Assembly (NCBI GenBank): GCA_963928055.1
Contig: CAWVDN010000001.1
Span: forward strand, 744,001 to 808,000
Direction: 5' to 3'
DNA: 64,000 nucleotides
Source: Scatomonas sp963928055
GTDB taxonomy: Bacteria > Bacillota > Clostridia > Lachnospirales > Lachnospiraceae
The notes beneath the pieces are model-generated. The model ran no database searches. It was given only the letters and a program-made list of their open reading frames with translations, and had not been told where the DNA came from. Positions 7,873 to 17,382 of this stretch are shown piece after piece; position 1 is the stretch's first letter; each line of letters opens with the position of its first letter. The position numbers and the translations under genes were made by a program.

Positions 7873-8292
7873 ATGGAAGAAAAGCTCAAGCATGCCGGAC
7901 AGGAAGCAGAACATCACCATCACCATCATCACCCGGAGGAACCCGGAATCCACGTCAGATGCCATGAAGAGGCTCTCATCGGCAGCCTGAAAGGCCGGAT
8001 CGAAACCTCGGATTTTCAGGAAGCCCAGGATGCGCTTTCCAGGGCTATGGGGGAACTGGGCCGGCGGATCCGGGACCGGGGCGGGATCATCGGCCATATT
8101 AAGTTCCTTCTCAGCAGGCCGGAAGAATGCTGCCAGATCTCTCTGACGGATACCGAGGAAAGCTGCCGCTATTTCGCCCCGGACTCCTGCCGGGTAGAGG
8201 GCGTGGCCATTGTCTTCCTGGTATCCGCGGAAGAATTGAAGGAATTCATGGAAGAAACATTGGGGAAGGTGGTTGCCTTCCAGGAAAAGTAG
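7873..8292 (+). CDS. Small protein with a heptahistidine run; possible metal-binding partner
   Basis: This 139-aa protein is not assigned to a named family. Residues 14-20 are seven consecutive histidines, and additional His and Cys residues follow (VRCHEE, EECCQ, ESCRYF, DSCRV). The rest looks like a compact alpha/beta domain (QDALSRAMGELGRRI, VAIVFLVSAEELKEFME). The start lies 1 bp after the GTPase stop, so translation is probably coupled. His-rich stretches are common in nickel, cobalt and zinc chaperones, so a metal-storage or delivery role alongside the G3E GTPase is a reasonable inference. Confidence 0.7.
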   Translation: MEEKLKHAGQEAEHHHHHHHPEEPGIHVRCHEEALIGSLKGRIETSDFQEAQDALSRAMGELGRRIRDRGGIIGHIKFLLSRPEECCQISLTDTEESCRYFAPDSCRVEGVAIVFLVSAEELKEFMEETLGKVVAFQEK

Positions 8293-8333
8293 CGTCAGTG
8301 TACAGGGGGCAATGCCCCCTGTACACTGACGCT
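8291..8333. repeat. Perfect 43-bp palindrome (21-bp arms, 1-nt centre)
   Basis: AGCGTCAGTGTACAGGGGGCA is followed by one A and its exact reverse complement. The palindrome begins inside the stop codon of the His-rich gene. The run of T expected of an intrinsic terminator is absent directly after it. Confidence 0.9.
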
Positions 8334-8340
8334 GAAAAAT

Positions 8341-8401
8341 TTATTCGCAAAAAAAGGGCTGTCGCACGAATTCGTGCGGCAGAACTTTTTGCAGCGAATA
8401 A
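8341..8401. terminator. 61-bp imperfect palindrome with terminator-like core
   Basis: The outer arms are TTATTCGC (8341-8348) and GCGAATAA (8394-8401). The inner stem CTGTCGCACGAA / TTCGTGCGGCAG has one G-U wobble. The inner stem is followed on the plus strand by AACTTTTT, so it can terminate the methyltransferase/GTPase/His-rich transcript. The extended arms also give it the look of a small palindromic repeat element. Confidence 0.6.
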
Positions 8402-8459
8402 GACTCTGTAGGCTAATCTTTTACGGGCGATTGGAAGAAATCTCGGATTTTCCAAAATT

Positions 8460-8900
8460 CTTCCGTAACGCAGAGAAAAGCCGGAATCCGCCCTTATTTC
8501 TCTGGGTCTTCCTACTACCGTAAGGGAGTAGAAAACAACAATTGTGCCCGTAGGGGCATGGCTCTGTCTACCGTAAGGAAATAGGAAGCAAGTGGTGTGC
8601 CCGTACAGACGCGGCTCTGTCTACCGTAAGAAAACAGAAATCAAGTATCGCACCCGTAGGGGCACAGATCAGGCTACCGTAAGAAAACAGAAATCTAGTA
8701 TTGCGCCCGTACAGGCATGGCTCTGTCTACCGTAAGGAAATAGGAAGCAAGTGGTGTGCCCGTACAGACGCGGCTCTGTCTACCGTAAGAAAACAGAAAT
8801 CTAGTATCGTGCCCGTACAGATCCTGATCTGTCTACCGTAAGGAAACAGAAATCAAGAATTGTGCCCGTACTCCCCTGGATTTTTCTGCTGTAAGGCTGA
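8460..8900. repeat. Tandem array, 53-bp period, seven conserved units plus degenerate ends
   Basis: The core TACCGTAAG starts at 8516, 8569, 8622, 8675, 8728, 8781 and 8834, exactly 53 bp each time. A decayed copy (TGCTGTAAG) stands at 8887, the next expected position. Each unit also contains CCCGTAxxG followed by a variable stretch, and GTGCCCGTAGGGGCA can form a short hairpin. Units are directly adjoined, with no unique spacers. No coding potential is apparent. The array fills most of the gap between the His-rich gene and pckA. It is the same family as the array at 27.0-27.7 kb, in reverse orientation. Confidence 0.92.
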
Positions 8901-8983
8901 GAAAAACCCAGGATTTGCCTGTATCCCGCCGGAGATGTGATGTCTGCTGCAGTTTGAGCGGCATCCCCTGGTCTTTTGGGTAT

Positions 8984-9031
8984 AAAAAAGGGAACCGCTG
9001 CTCCATAGATTTTCTATTTTGCAGCGGTTCC
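8984..9031 (-). terminator. Intrinsic terminator of pckA
   Basis: On the minus strand the stem GGAACCGCTGC / GCAGCGGTTCC, with an approximately 20-nt loop, is followed by CTTTTTT. It lies 13 nt after the pckA stop. Confidence 0.85.
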
Positions 9032-9044
9032 TTTGTATTCAATT

Positions 9045-10649
<1,605 letters not shown>

Positions 10650-10711
10650 CTTACTACCTCTTTTCTTTATTTGTTGTAAGAAGTCCGCGTCTCGAACCTC
10701 TCCCAAGATAT

Positions 10712-10739
10712 ATTATACATATTTAAGCAATTAAATCAA
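10712..10739 (-). promoter_or_regulatory. pckA promoter
   Basis: On the minus strand TTGATT (10734-10739) and a perfect TATAAT (10712-10717) are separated by 16 nt. The box ends 62 nt before the pckA start. It overlaps the stop codon of the upstream methyltransferase gene. Confidence 0.75.
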
Positions 10740-11566
10740 TAAAAACCATTATTTTTTTTAAAACGGATCTCCGCGAATTTCAGCATTCCGGCGGAAAATC
10801 CCCCCCGCAGGCGCAGTCTCACGGCCAGGGGCAGGTTCTTCGGATCCAGATAGGCTTCCGGAAGACGGCGCAGGCAGGTGATTCGATGAAAATCCGGACT
10901 CCAGGACCGGAAAGTCTTTTCCGGATCCCGGACGGAAAAATGCATGACCGCTCCGGGGTATCCCGCCCGCTCTGCTACCCTTCCGGACAGGCGCGCTGCC
11001 AGAGGGCTCTCGCAGTCAAAGCAGATGCCTCCCCCGGGAAAGGCCCGGGCCATAGCGCGCAAAAGCCGCCGCACCTGCTCTTCCCGAAAATAGTAGAAAA
11101 CGCCTCCGGCGATGACGTAGCGGTCCCCGTTTCCGCCTATTGTCCGCAGCCAGGACAGATCCAGGGCATCTGCCGCCAGATTCTCCTCCCGCTCTCCCAG
11201 GGGGAGCAGCCGCTCCCGCAGGGCTATGACCTCCGGCAGATCCAGGTTTACCCAGCGGCAGCGGCCGTTGTCCGCCTTGGGAAAGGATGTGTCCAGGCCG
11301 CAGCCCAGGTTCACGATCACAGCCTCCGGATGTCCTTTCAGATACCGGCGGGCCGCCCACACCAGCACATCCTGCCGAAGGGCGTACAGAGGAGCCGCCG
11401 CCTCCGCCATTCTCCACAGGGCAGGATCCGGGTCCAGCGCTGCCGCCGCCTGCCCTGCCGGAGGATCCCGGAACAGACGGGGATATTTTTCCCCGCAGCG
11501 GGCTCTGGCCAGCAGGGGCAGGAGCATCGTGTTCCCGATCTTCTCACGAAAAGGCTGGGTTTTCAT
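10736..11566 (-). CDS. SAM-dependent methyltransferase, leucine-carboxyl-methyltransferase-like
   Basis: This 276-aa class I methyltransferase has the SAM-binding motif VIVNLGCGLDTSF, an acidic partner strand WVNLDLPEV, and VIAGGVFYYFREEQV as motif IV. The LGCGLDT pattern with LDLPEVI is typical of the PPM1/TcmP (LCM) family, whose bacterial members methylate carboxyl or hydroxyl groups of small molecules. The substrate is unknown. The start overlaps the end of the ptsI reading frame by 23 bp, so the two genes are probably translated from one mRNA. Confidence 0.75.
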   Translation of the reverse strand: MKTQPFREKIGNTMLLPLLARARCGEKYPRLFRDPPAGQAAAALDPDPALWRMAEAAAPLYALRQDVLVWAARRYLKGHPEAVIVNLGCGLDTSFPKADNGRCRWVNLDLPEVIALRERLLPLGEREENLAADALDLSWLRTIGGNGDRYVIAGGVFYYFREEQVRRLLRAMARAFPGGGICFDCESPLAARLSGRVAERAGYPGAVMHFSVRDPEKTFRSWSPDFHRITCLRRLPEAYLDPKNLPLAVRLRLRGGFSAGMLKFAEIRFKKNNGFY

Positions 11567-13205
11567 CGCCCGGTCCCTCCTTCCTTTCCCGGCCGGGACC
11601 CATCTCCCGGATGGCTTTCCGCAGCGGCAGCACCGCTGCAGGCGCTACGGAAAGTTCCTGGATCCCGGTTTCCAGAAAGAACGCCGTAAGGCCGGGATCG
11701 GCAGCCAGTTCCCCGCAGATCCCTACCCTGCAGCCGCCTCTGCGGCCGTTCTCCGCGATCATGCGGATCAGCCGCAGCACGGCGGGATGGCGGGGATCCC
11801 GGATGCCGTCCAGCTTCGCGTTCTGCCGGTCCACGGCCAGGGCGTACTGGGTCAGGTCGTTGGTGCCGATGCTGAAAAAGTCTGCTTCCTTCGCCAGCAG
11901 GTCGCTGATCAGGGCCGCGGCCGGGGTCTCGATCATGATCCCCTGCTCCACTTCCCGGAAAGGGATCCCCTGCTCCTTCAGCTCTTCCCGGGCCCGGGCC
12001 GCCAGGGCTTTGGCCTCCCGCACCTCCTGCGCGGAAATGATCATGGGATACATAAGAGCGATATTTCCGTAAGCGCTGGCCCGGTAAACAGCTCGCAGCT
12101 GAGTCAGGAACAGCTCCCTGCGCGCAAGGCACAGCCGTATGCCGCGAAGGCCCAGGGCCGGATTGGCTTCCGGTTCCAGAGTCAGACATTCCGCCTGCTT
12201 GTCCGCCCCCAGGTCCAGCGTGCGGAGAATGACCTTTCTCCCCTGCATCACTTCCGCCGCCGCCCGGTAGGCCTGAAACTGCTCCTCCTCCGAGGGAACC
12301 TCCTTCCGACCCAGAAACAGGAACTCGCTGCGGAAAAGGCCGATCCCCTCCGCGCCTGCCGCCAGGGCTTTCTCCGCCTCCGCGGCGTTCCCGATATTGG
12401 CGTAGAGGGCGATCCGCCGCCCGTCACGGGTGACGCTCTCCTTGTCCCGCAGCTTTTCCAGGCCGCGCGCCTGCTGTTCTTTCTGCCGCAGCTTCTCCCA
12501 GTACAGCTCCAGGGTCCGAGGATCCGGATCCACCAAAAGCTGCCCTTTTTCCCCGTCCACCACCGCCATACGGCCCTCCATCTCTCTTTCCAGGGAAATC
12601 CCCGCCAAAGCCGGGATCCCCATGGCTCTGGCCAGGATCGCCGTGTGGGAGACCGGTGAGCCCTGTTCCGTCACAAAGGCCAGAAGCCTGGATCTGTCCA
12701 GGCCCGCTGTCTCCCCGGGAGTCAGTTCTTCTGCCAGAAGGATCACCGGCCCCTCCCCGGGAATGCCGGAAGCCCGGCGGCCCCTGAGAAGATCCGCCAG
12801 GGTTTTTGCCGCGTCCCGGATATCTCCGGCTCTCTGCCGCAGATAATCGTCCTCCGCCTTTTCCAGCTCCGCGGCGAAGTGCTCTCCTGCCGCCCAGGCC
12901 GCGTAGCCGGCGTCTGTTTTCCCCTCGCGGATCAGCTCCCCGGCATAGGCCCGGAAGGCCGGATCCTCCAGCAGCATGGCCTGCGCTTCAAAAATCTCCG
13001 CCGCTTTCCCGGCCTCTTTCCGTGTCCCCCGGGACAGCTCCCGCAGCTGCGCCGCGGCGGCGGCTTCCCCTTCCTGATATCGGGCCAGTTCCCGTTCCGC
13101 GTCTGAAACGGTCCGGGGGCGCAAAGCCTCCCTGCCCCCGGCATAAAACATCAGTTTTCCCAGAGCCGTCCCCTCCGCGATGGTTTTCCCGGTATATCGT
13201 TTCAT
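11544..13205 (-). CDS. ptsI: PTS Enzyme I, phosphoenolpyruvate-protein phosphotransferase
   Basis: This 553-aa protein is phosphorylated by PEP on a histidine and passes the phosphate to HPr. The phospho-His domain motif GSPVSHTAILARAMGIPAL places the catalytic histidine at residue 187. The PEP-binding barrel has GIGLFRSEFLF, RTLDLGADK, and the C-terminal GICGELAADP with the catalytic Cys, plus FFSIGTNDLTQY. The length is a little below the usual 570-575 aa. GGGAGGTGAG precedes the ATG; the 13-codon upstream extension is not used. No ptsH (HPr) is adjacent, so the partner must lie elsewhere. Confidence 0.95.
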   Translation of the reverse strand: MKRYTGKTIAEGTALGKLMFYAGGREALRPRTVSDAERELARYQEGEAAAAAQLRELSRGTRKEAGKAAEIFEAQAMLLEDPAFRAYAGELIREGKTDAGYAAWAAGEHFAAELEKAEDDYLRQRAGDIRDAAKTLADLLRGRRASGIPGEGPVILLAEELTPGETAGLDRSRLLAFVTEQGSPVSHTAILARAMGIPALAGISLEREMEGRMAVVDGEKGQLLVDPDPRTLELYWEKLRQKEQQARGLEKLRDKESVTRDGRRIALYANIGNAAEAEKALAAGAEGIGLFRSEFLFLGRKEVPSEEEQFQAYRAAAEVMQGRKVILRTLDLGADKQAECLTLEPEANPALGLRGIRLCLARRELFLTQLRAVYRASAYGNIALMYPMIISAQEVREAKALAARAREELKEQGIPFREVEQGIMIETPAAALISDLLAKEADFFSIGTNDLTQYALAVDRQNAKLDGIRDPRHPAVLRLIRMIAENGRRGGCRVGICGELAADPGLTAFFLETGIQELSVAPAAVLPLRKAIREMGPGRERKEGPGDENPAFS

Positions 13206-13264
13206 GGCCTCACCTCCCAGGTTTTTCTGTCTTCTCTGTGCCACAGCTTCCAGTCTCTGAATAT

Positions 13265-13270
13265 ATTATA
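13265..13270 (-). promoter_or_regulatory. Likely -10 box of the ptsI promoter
   Basis: A perfect TATAAT lies on the minus strand 60 nt upstream of the ptsI ATG. The -35 region at 17-nt spacing (TTCCTT) is weak. A short hairpin (GCTTCC / GGAAGC, 13280-13295) overlaps this -35 region. Confidence 0.45.
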
Positions 13271-13316
13271 CAAAAAAGAGCTTCCCAAAGGAAGCCCGTG
13301 AAAACAGGAGGTTTTT

Positions 13317-13763
13317 ATGAAGATGACCCACAGCAGACAGCCGGGACCTTCCTCGGCCGGCGTCAGGGCCTGCGAGGCTCCCGCCCCTGTCTTTCTGGAC
13401 GCGGAGATCCCCTTCGGCACCAGCCGCCAGTATGAGCTTTTCACCGTAGCCGGAGCGCCTCCCGTCTCTTCCATCCAGATCAACGCCCAGATCCTGGATG
13501 TGATGACGGACCGCTGCATTCTGCTTACCGCCTCTCTGGAGCAGCCCGGCGCCGAAACAGGCTCCACCCTGCGCCAGACCCAGGATTTTTATATCCCCGC
13601 CAGACACTGCCGCTGCCGGAAAGACATTCTGGTTACCCCCATTGTCTTTACCCCCGCTGCCCAGACTCCGTCGGAAGAGGTAAACGGCGAGTGCGTGATC
13701 CCGGCCTACCGCCTGACCCTGGCCGCCAGGATCTTTAACGGCCCCTGCCCCTGCGGGGACTGA
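13317..13763 (+). CDS. Hypothetical protein with Cys-rich segments
   Basis: This 148-aa protein is not recognised. It starts 6 nt after a strong AGGAGG and uses GC-ending codons like its neighbours, so it is probably a real gene. The middle predicts beta strands (SIQINAQILDVMTDRCILLTASL). Cysteines cluster late in the chain (RHCRCRKD and a terminal GPCPCGD), which could bind a metal or form disulfides. It has no signal peptide or membrane segment. It is divergent from ptsI and convergent with nudC, so context gives no clear role. Confidence 0.6.
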   Translation: MKMTHSRQPGPSSAGVRACEAPAPVFLDAEIPFGTSRQYELFTVAGAPPVSSIQINAQILDVMTDRCILLTASLEQPGAETGSTLRQTQDFYIPARHCRCRKDILVTPIVFTPAAQTPSEEVNGECVIPAYRLTLAARIFNGPCPCGD

Positions 13764-13861
13764 TCCCCATGATACGGGCGGAGATCCGGCTGCAGGATTT
13801 CCGTCCGTAACTCTTTCCGCCTCCTGCCGCAGGGATCACGGGGCCGCGGGCCGTCCCGTAT

Positions 13862-14701
13862 TCAGCCCTTTCCTTTTGCATTTCCCCTTTTAAAGACGGT
13901 CATCATCTCCCGGGTGAGCGCGATCTCCTCCTCATCTTCCGGAACTTCCTCCGGGGAATACCATCCGGCCTCGGACAGCTCATCCTCCTCCAGAGTGATG
14001 GTCTCGTCGTCCCCGTCCAGTTCACAGAAAAATCCCATGAGCACCGTCCCGGTAAAGGGCCAGGGCTGGCTCTTGTAGTAGGTGAGGTTTTTTACCTTCA
14101 GGCCCACCTCCTCCATCACCTCCCGGTGCACCGTCTCCTCGATGGTCTCGCCGATCTCATTAAAGCCGGCGATGAGGGCAAATTTCTTATAATCCCTGCC
14201 CGCGTACTTGCTCATCAGCAGTTTCCCTTTATGTACCACGGCAATGATCACCGCCGGGCTGATCACCGGATAAACCTGGGTCCCGCAGGAAGGACAGTAC
14301 AGCATCCGCTCCCGCCGGTCTCGTTCCATGCGTCCGCCGCAGCGGCCGCAGTACCGGTGGCTCCCGTACCACCCGGAAAGCTGAAAGCCCGTGATGCCGG
14401 CGAAAGCCCGGTCTTTGGGTCTGGCCACCCGGAAGATCATTACGCTCTCGAACGCGTACCCCTCCGGCGCCTGCCCCGTCAGCCTGCCGAGAAAATACTC
14501 TTCCCCGCTGATGTCAAACAGGTAGGTGACGACCCGGCATCTGCCGTTCATCTCCTCCAGCCGGGGAAAATGCACTTCTCCTTTTTTATCCCGCCGCACC
14601 AGCACTTCCCGGTCCCGGTAAATGAGGACCGTATCCTGACTGTCCGGCTGTTTTTCCTGATATTCATTGTGGTAGATTTTGGGGCTGATGTCCTGGATCA
14701 T
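13862..14701 (-). CDS. nudC: NADH pyrophosphatase (NUDIX hydrolase, NudC type)
   Basis: This 279-aa enzyme would cleave NADH, or remove NAD caps from RNA, to give NMN(H) plus AMP. A zinc ribbon has paired cysteines in YCGRCGG and YCPSCG. The Nudix box runs from GFNEIGE to REVMEEVG and fits G-x5-E-x7-R-E-V-x-E-E-x-G. Directly after it, SQPWPFTGT matches the NudC-specific SQPWPFPxS motif. The N-terminal NUDIX-like domain (HFPRLEEM) is present. The start overlaps the end of the upstream permease gene by 38 bp, so the two are likely cotranscribed. Confidence 0.92.
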   Translation of the reverse strand: MIQDISPKIYHNEYQEKQPDSQDTVLIYRDREVLVRRDKKGEVHFPRLEEMNGRCRVVTYLFDISGEEYFLGRLTGQAPEGYAFESVMIFRVARPKDRAFAGITGFQLSGWYGSHRYCGRCGGRMERDRRERMLYCPSCGTQVYPVISPAVIIAVVHKGKLLMSKYAGRDYKKFALIAGFNEIGETIEETVHREVMEEVGLKVKNLTYYKSQPWPFTGTVLMGFFCELDGDDETITLEEDELSEAGWYSPEEVPEDEEEIALTREMMTVFKRGNAKGKG

Positions 14702-15866
14702 CTTTCTGTTTTTTCCTTTCTGTTCTTTTGTTTACTTCTTCCCGGACCAGCGTATAGATCACAGAGGTCAGGGGGATAAATACCAGCATGCCCAGAATGC
14801 CGAAGAGGCTGCCGCCTACGGACACAGCCAGAAGCACCCATATCCCCGGCAGCTCAATAGATCCTCCCACCACCCGGGGATAGATCAGGTTGCCCTCGAT
14901 CTGCTGGATCACCGCGAAGAGGATCACGAAGATCACCGCTTTCAAGGGATCCGCCGTCAGGATCAGCAGGGCGCCGATGGCGCAGCTTACGTAACATCCG
15001 AAAATAGGGATAAAGGACAGCAGAGCCACCATGACGGAGATCAGCGGCGCGTAGGGAAAGCCGCCCAAGGCCATGGGCACCCAGTACAGGACCACCAGGA
15101 TGCAGGCTTCCACGCACTGACCGGAAATAAAGCGCCCGAATTTCAGCTCGCAGAGATGGAACACCCGGGAGATCCTGCCCGCGGTCCGCTCCGGCAGAAA
15201 GGCATGCACCGTCCGGGAGGCCTGGCGGAAGAGCTTTTCCTTGCTTCCCAGTATATAGCAGCAGAAGACAAATGCCACGAGAAACGTGGAAACTTTGCTG
15301 AAGATCCCGCTCAGGAACCCGCCCGCCGCGGCGATGGCCCCCTGCCAGTCCGCGGCGCTGCCGTTTTTCAGAAAATTCACGACATCTCCCGCCAGGGCCG
15401 GCCAGTCGATCTTCCGGTCAAGGAACGCGTTCACAGGTTCCAGGATGTCGGGATGCCCGGCCAGGATCTCGCCCAGCCAGCTCCGCAGCCTGGGCACCGC
15501 GGTCTCCAGATTCCGCACCGCGGTCCGAACGGCCTCCGCCAGCTGGGGGAGCACCAGTCCCAGGGCCGCCGCCAGCACGCCCAGGACGATCAGGATCGAA
15601 AGCAGGATGCTGACGGGGCGGCGGATCTTCTGCAGGATCCTGTGCTTCAGCGCTCTTTTATTTCCGAAGAGTTTCCGCTCCAGAAACCTCATGAGCAGAT
15701 TCAGCACAAAAGCCATGGCCGCTCCCAGGGCGAAGGGGGTCAGCAGACGGAGCAGTCCCCGTACCACGGCCAGGACAAGATCGAAACGAAAGAAGCAGAA
15801 CACCACCAGCACACTGAAAAAGATCAGCCATTCTATTTTGCGCACGGACGCCTTGTCTAATTTCAT
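14664..15866 (-). CDS. AI-2E family transporter (PerM/YtvI-like permease)
   Basis: This 400-aa polytopic membrane protein has paired N-terminal membrane segments (LIFFSVLVVFCFF, LLTPFALGAAMAFVLNLLM), a soluble central segment, and C-terminal helices with FIPIFGCYVSCAIGALLIL, VIFVILFAVIQQIEGNLIYPRVVGGSIELPGIWVLLAVSVGG. The conserved QQIEGNLIYPRVVG block identifies the AI-2E/UPF0118 family. Substrates are uncertain; some members export autoinducer-2 and others act in ion antiport. Two in-frame ATGs exist. The second (15866) has GGAGG at a 9-nt spacing and is preferred to the first (15872), which is only 3 nt away. Confidence 0.85.
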   Translation of the reverse strand: MKLDKASVRKIEWLIFFSVLVVFCFFRFDLVLAVVRGLLRLLTPFALGAAMAFVLNLLMRFLERKLFGNKRALKHRILQKIRRPVSILLSILIVLGVLAAALGLVLPQLAEAVRTAVRNLETAVPRLRSWLGEILAGHPDILEPVNAFLDRKIDWPALAGDVVNFLKNGSAADWQGAIAAAGGFLSGIFSKVSTFLVAFVFCCYILGSKEKLFRQASRTVHAFLPERTAGRISRVFHLCELKFGRFISGQCVEACILVVLYWVPMALGGFPYAPLISVMVALLSFIPIFGCYVSCAIGALLILTADPLKAVIFVILFAVIQQIEGNLIYPRVVGGSIELPGIWVLLAVSVGGSLFGILGMLVFIPLTSVIYTLVREEVNKRTERKKQKDDPGHQPQNLPQ

Positions 15867-15890
15867 TCGCATACTCCTCCGCTGTATATT

Positions 15891-15920
15891 TCAGGCGGAG
15901 CGCACATCCGCCCCGCCTGA
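15891..15920 (-). terminator. Hairpin between the NSS transporter and permease genes
   Basis: The arms TCAGGCGG and CCGCCTGA enclose a GC-rich loop that contains a further GCG/CGC pair. The stem lies 13 nt after the NSS stop and lacks a strong U tract, so it could be a weak terminator or an RNA-stability element. Confidence 0.35.
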
Positions 15921-15933
15921 CTGTATCATCCGG

Positions 15934-17298
15934 TCACATATAAGTTACAAGCCCGTAAATGAGGATCACCAGCACAATGCAGGGCAGCACGTAGGCGCAG
16001 TAACGGCGCAGCCCCTCCGGCACCTTCAGTCCGGTTCCCGTGTTGGCTTCCTCCCGGAATTTCTTCCAGCCCCAGCCGTAGCGGCAAGTGCAGAAGATCA
16101 CATAGAACAGGGATCCCAGCGGCAGCAGCAGGTTGCTCACCAGGAAATCCTCCAGATCCATAATGGTGTTCCCCGCTTTCAGAGGCTGGAAATCCGACAG
16201 CAGGTTAAAGCCCAGCACGCAGGGCAGGGACAGCAGGATGATCAGGATCCCGTTGACCAGGGCAGCCTTTTTCCGGCTCCAGCCGAAAAGATCCGCCCAG
16301 AAGGCCAGGATATTTTCAAACACGGCGATGATGGTGGAAAAAGCCGCGAAAGCCATGAACACGAAGAACAGGCTTCCCCAGACTCTGCCCCCCGGCATGT
16401 GGGTGAAAATATTCGGCAGGGTGATAAAGATCAGGTTGGGTCCGCTGTCGGGATTGACTCCGTAGGCAAAGCAGGCCGGGAAGATGATGAGGCCGGAAGT
16501 AATGGCCACGAAGGTGTCCAGAGAGGCCACGGTAACGGCTTCTCCCAGAAGCGCCCTCTTCTTTTCCAGATAGCTGCCGAAGATAGCCATGGCGCCGATG
16601 CCCAGACTCAGGGTGAAAAAGGACTGGTTCATGGCCGCCACCATGGCGTTGCCCACGCCCACTTCCTGAAGTTTTCCGGCGTCCGGCTTCAGATAAAAAG
16701 CAAGGCCCTCGGAGGCTCCCGGCAGGGAAATGCTGCGGATGGCCAGGACTACCATGATCGCCAGCAGGGCCAGCATCATCCATTTGGTGATCCTCTCCAC
16801 TCCGTTTTTCAGTCCCATGGAGCAGATCAGAAAGCCTACCACCACCACGATCACCATCCAGAAGGTCAGGGTTTTCGGGCTGGCGTTCATGGCGTCAAAG
16901 ATCCCCTCCACTTCCTCGGTGGAAGTCCCCACAAACCGGCCGCTGGCGGTGAGATAAAAATAGTGGAGCATCCAGCCGGTGACCACAGTATAGAACATCA
17001 TCAGCAGATAATTTCCGGCCACGGCGATGATGCCGTGGAGATGCCATTTCTGTCCGGGTTTTTCCAGCTGCTGGCAGGCTTTCACCGCGCTGCGGCGGCT
17101 GGCCCTGCCCACGGAAAATTCCATGGTCAGAATGGGGATCCCCAGGATGATCAGGAAAAATATGTAGAACAGCACGAAGAAGCCGCCTCCGTTCTGTCCG
17201 GTGATGTAGGGGAAACGCCACACGTTTCCGATGCCGATGGCGCACCCGGCGGAGATCAGCACAAAGCCCAGCCGGGACGCGAATTTTTCTCTTTCCAT
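15934..17298 (-). CDS. Sodium-dependent NSS (SNF) family transporter
   Basis: This 454-aa transporter has the signature N-terminus FVLISAGCAIGIGNVWRFPYITGQNGGGFF, whose unwound TM1 forms the Na+ and substrate sites. About 11 membrane helices follow, including MEFSVGRASRRSA after TM2. The length fits the 11-helix bacterial type. Substrates of the family are amino acids or related amines, taken up with Na+; the exact one cannot be read. It has its own strong promoter at 17354-17382. GAGGGAGAG precedes the ATG. It lies next to the bile-salt hydrolase operon, which frees glycine or taurine; uptake of those amino acids is an attractive but unproven link. Confidence 0.92.
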   Translation of the reverse strand: MEREKFASRLGFVLISAGCAIGIGNVWRFPYITGQNGGGFFVLFYIFFLIILGIPILTMEFSVGRASRRSAVKACQQLEKPGQKWHLHGIIAVAGNYLLMMFYTVVTGWMLHYFYLTASGRFVGTSTEEVEGIFDAMNASPKTLTFWMVIVVVVGFLICSMGLKNGVERITKWMMLALLAIMVVLAIRSISLPGASEGLAFYLKPDAGKLQEVGVGNAMVAAMNQSFFTLSLGIGAMAIFGSYLEKKRALLGEAVTVASLDTFVAITSGLIIFPACFAYGVNPDSGPNLIFITLPNIFTHMPGGRVWGSLFFVFMAFAAFSTIIAVFENILAFWADLFGWSRKKAALVNGILIILLSLPCVLGFNLLSDFQPLKAGNTIMDLEDFLVSNLLLPLGSLFYVIFCTCRYGWGWKKFREEANTGTGLKVPEGLRRYCAYVLPCIVLVILIYGLVTYM

Positions 17299-17353
17299 TG
17301 TCTCTCTCCCTCACAAGTTTCTTTTCGCGTGCCGCGCAAAACAGCACCTTTAC

Positions 17354-17382
17354 AGTATAGCCCCCGGGGAAAAGAATGTCAA
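17354..17382 (-). promoter_or_regulatory. Promoter of the NSS transporter gene
   Basis: A perfect TTGACA (17377-17382) and TATACT (17354-17359) with 17-nt spacing lie on the minus strand, 56 nt before the transporter start. The -35 box overlaps the stop codon of the hexapeptide-protein gene, so the transporter can be expressed apart from the genes upstream. Confidence 0.8.

Noticed and set aside
8460..8900. CRISPR array
   Set aside because: Units abut at a fixed 53 bp with no unique spacers, and no cas genes are present.
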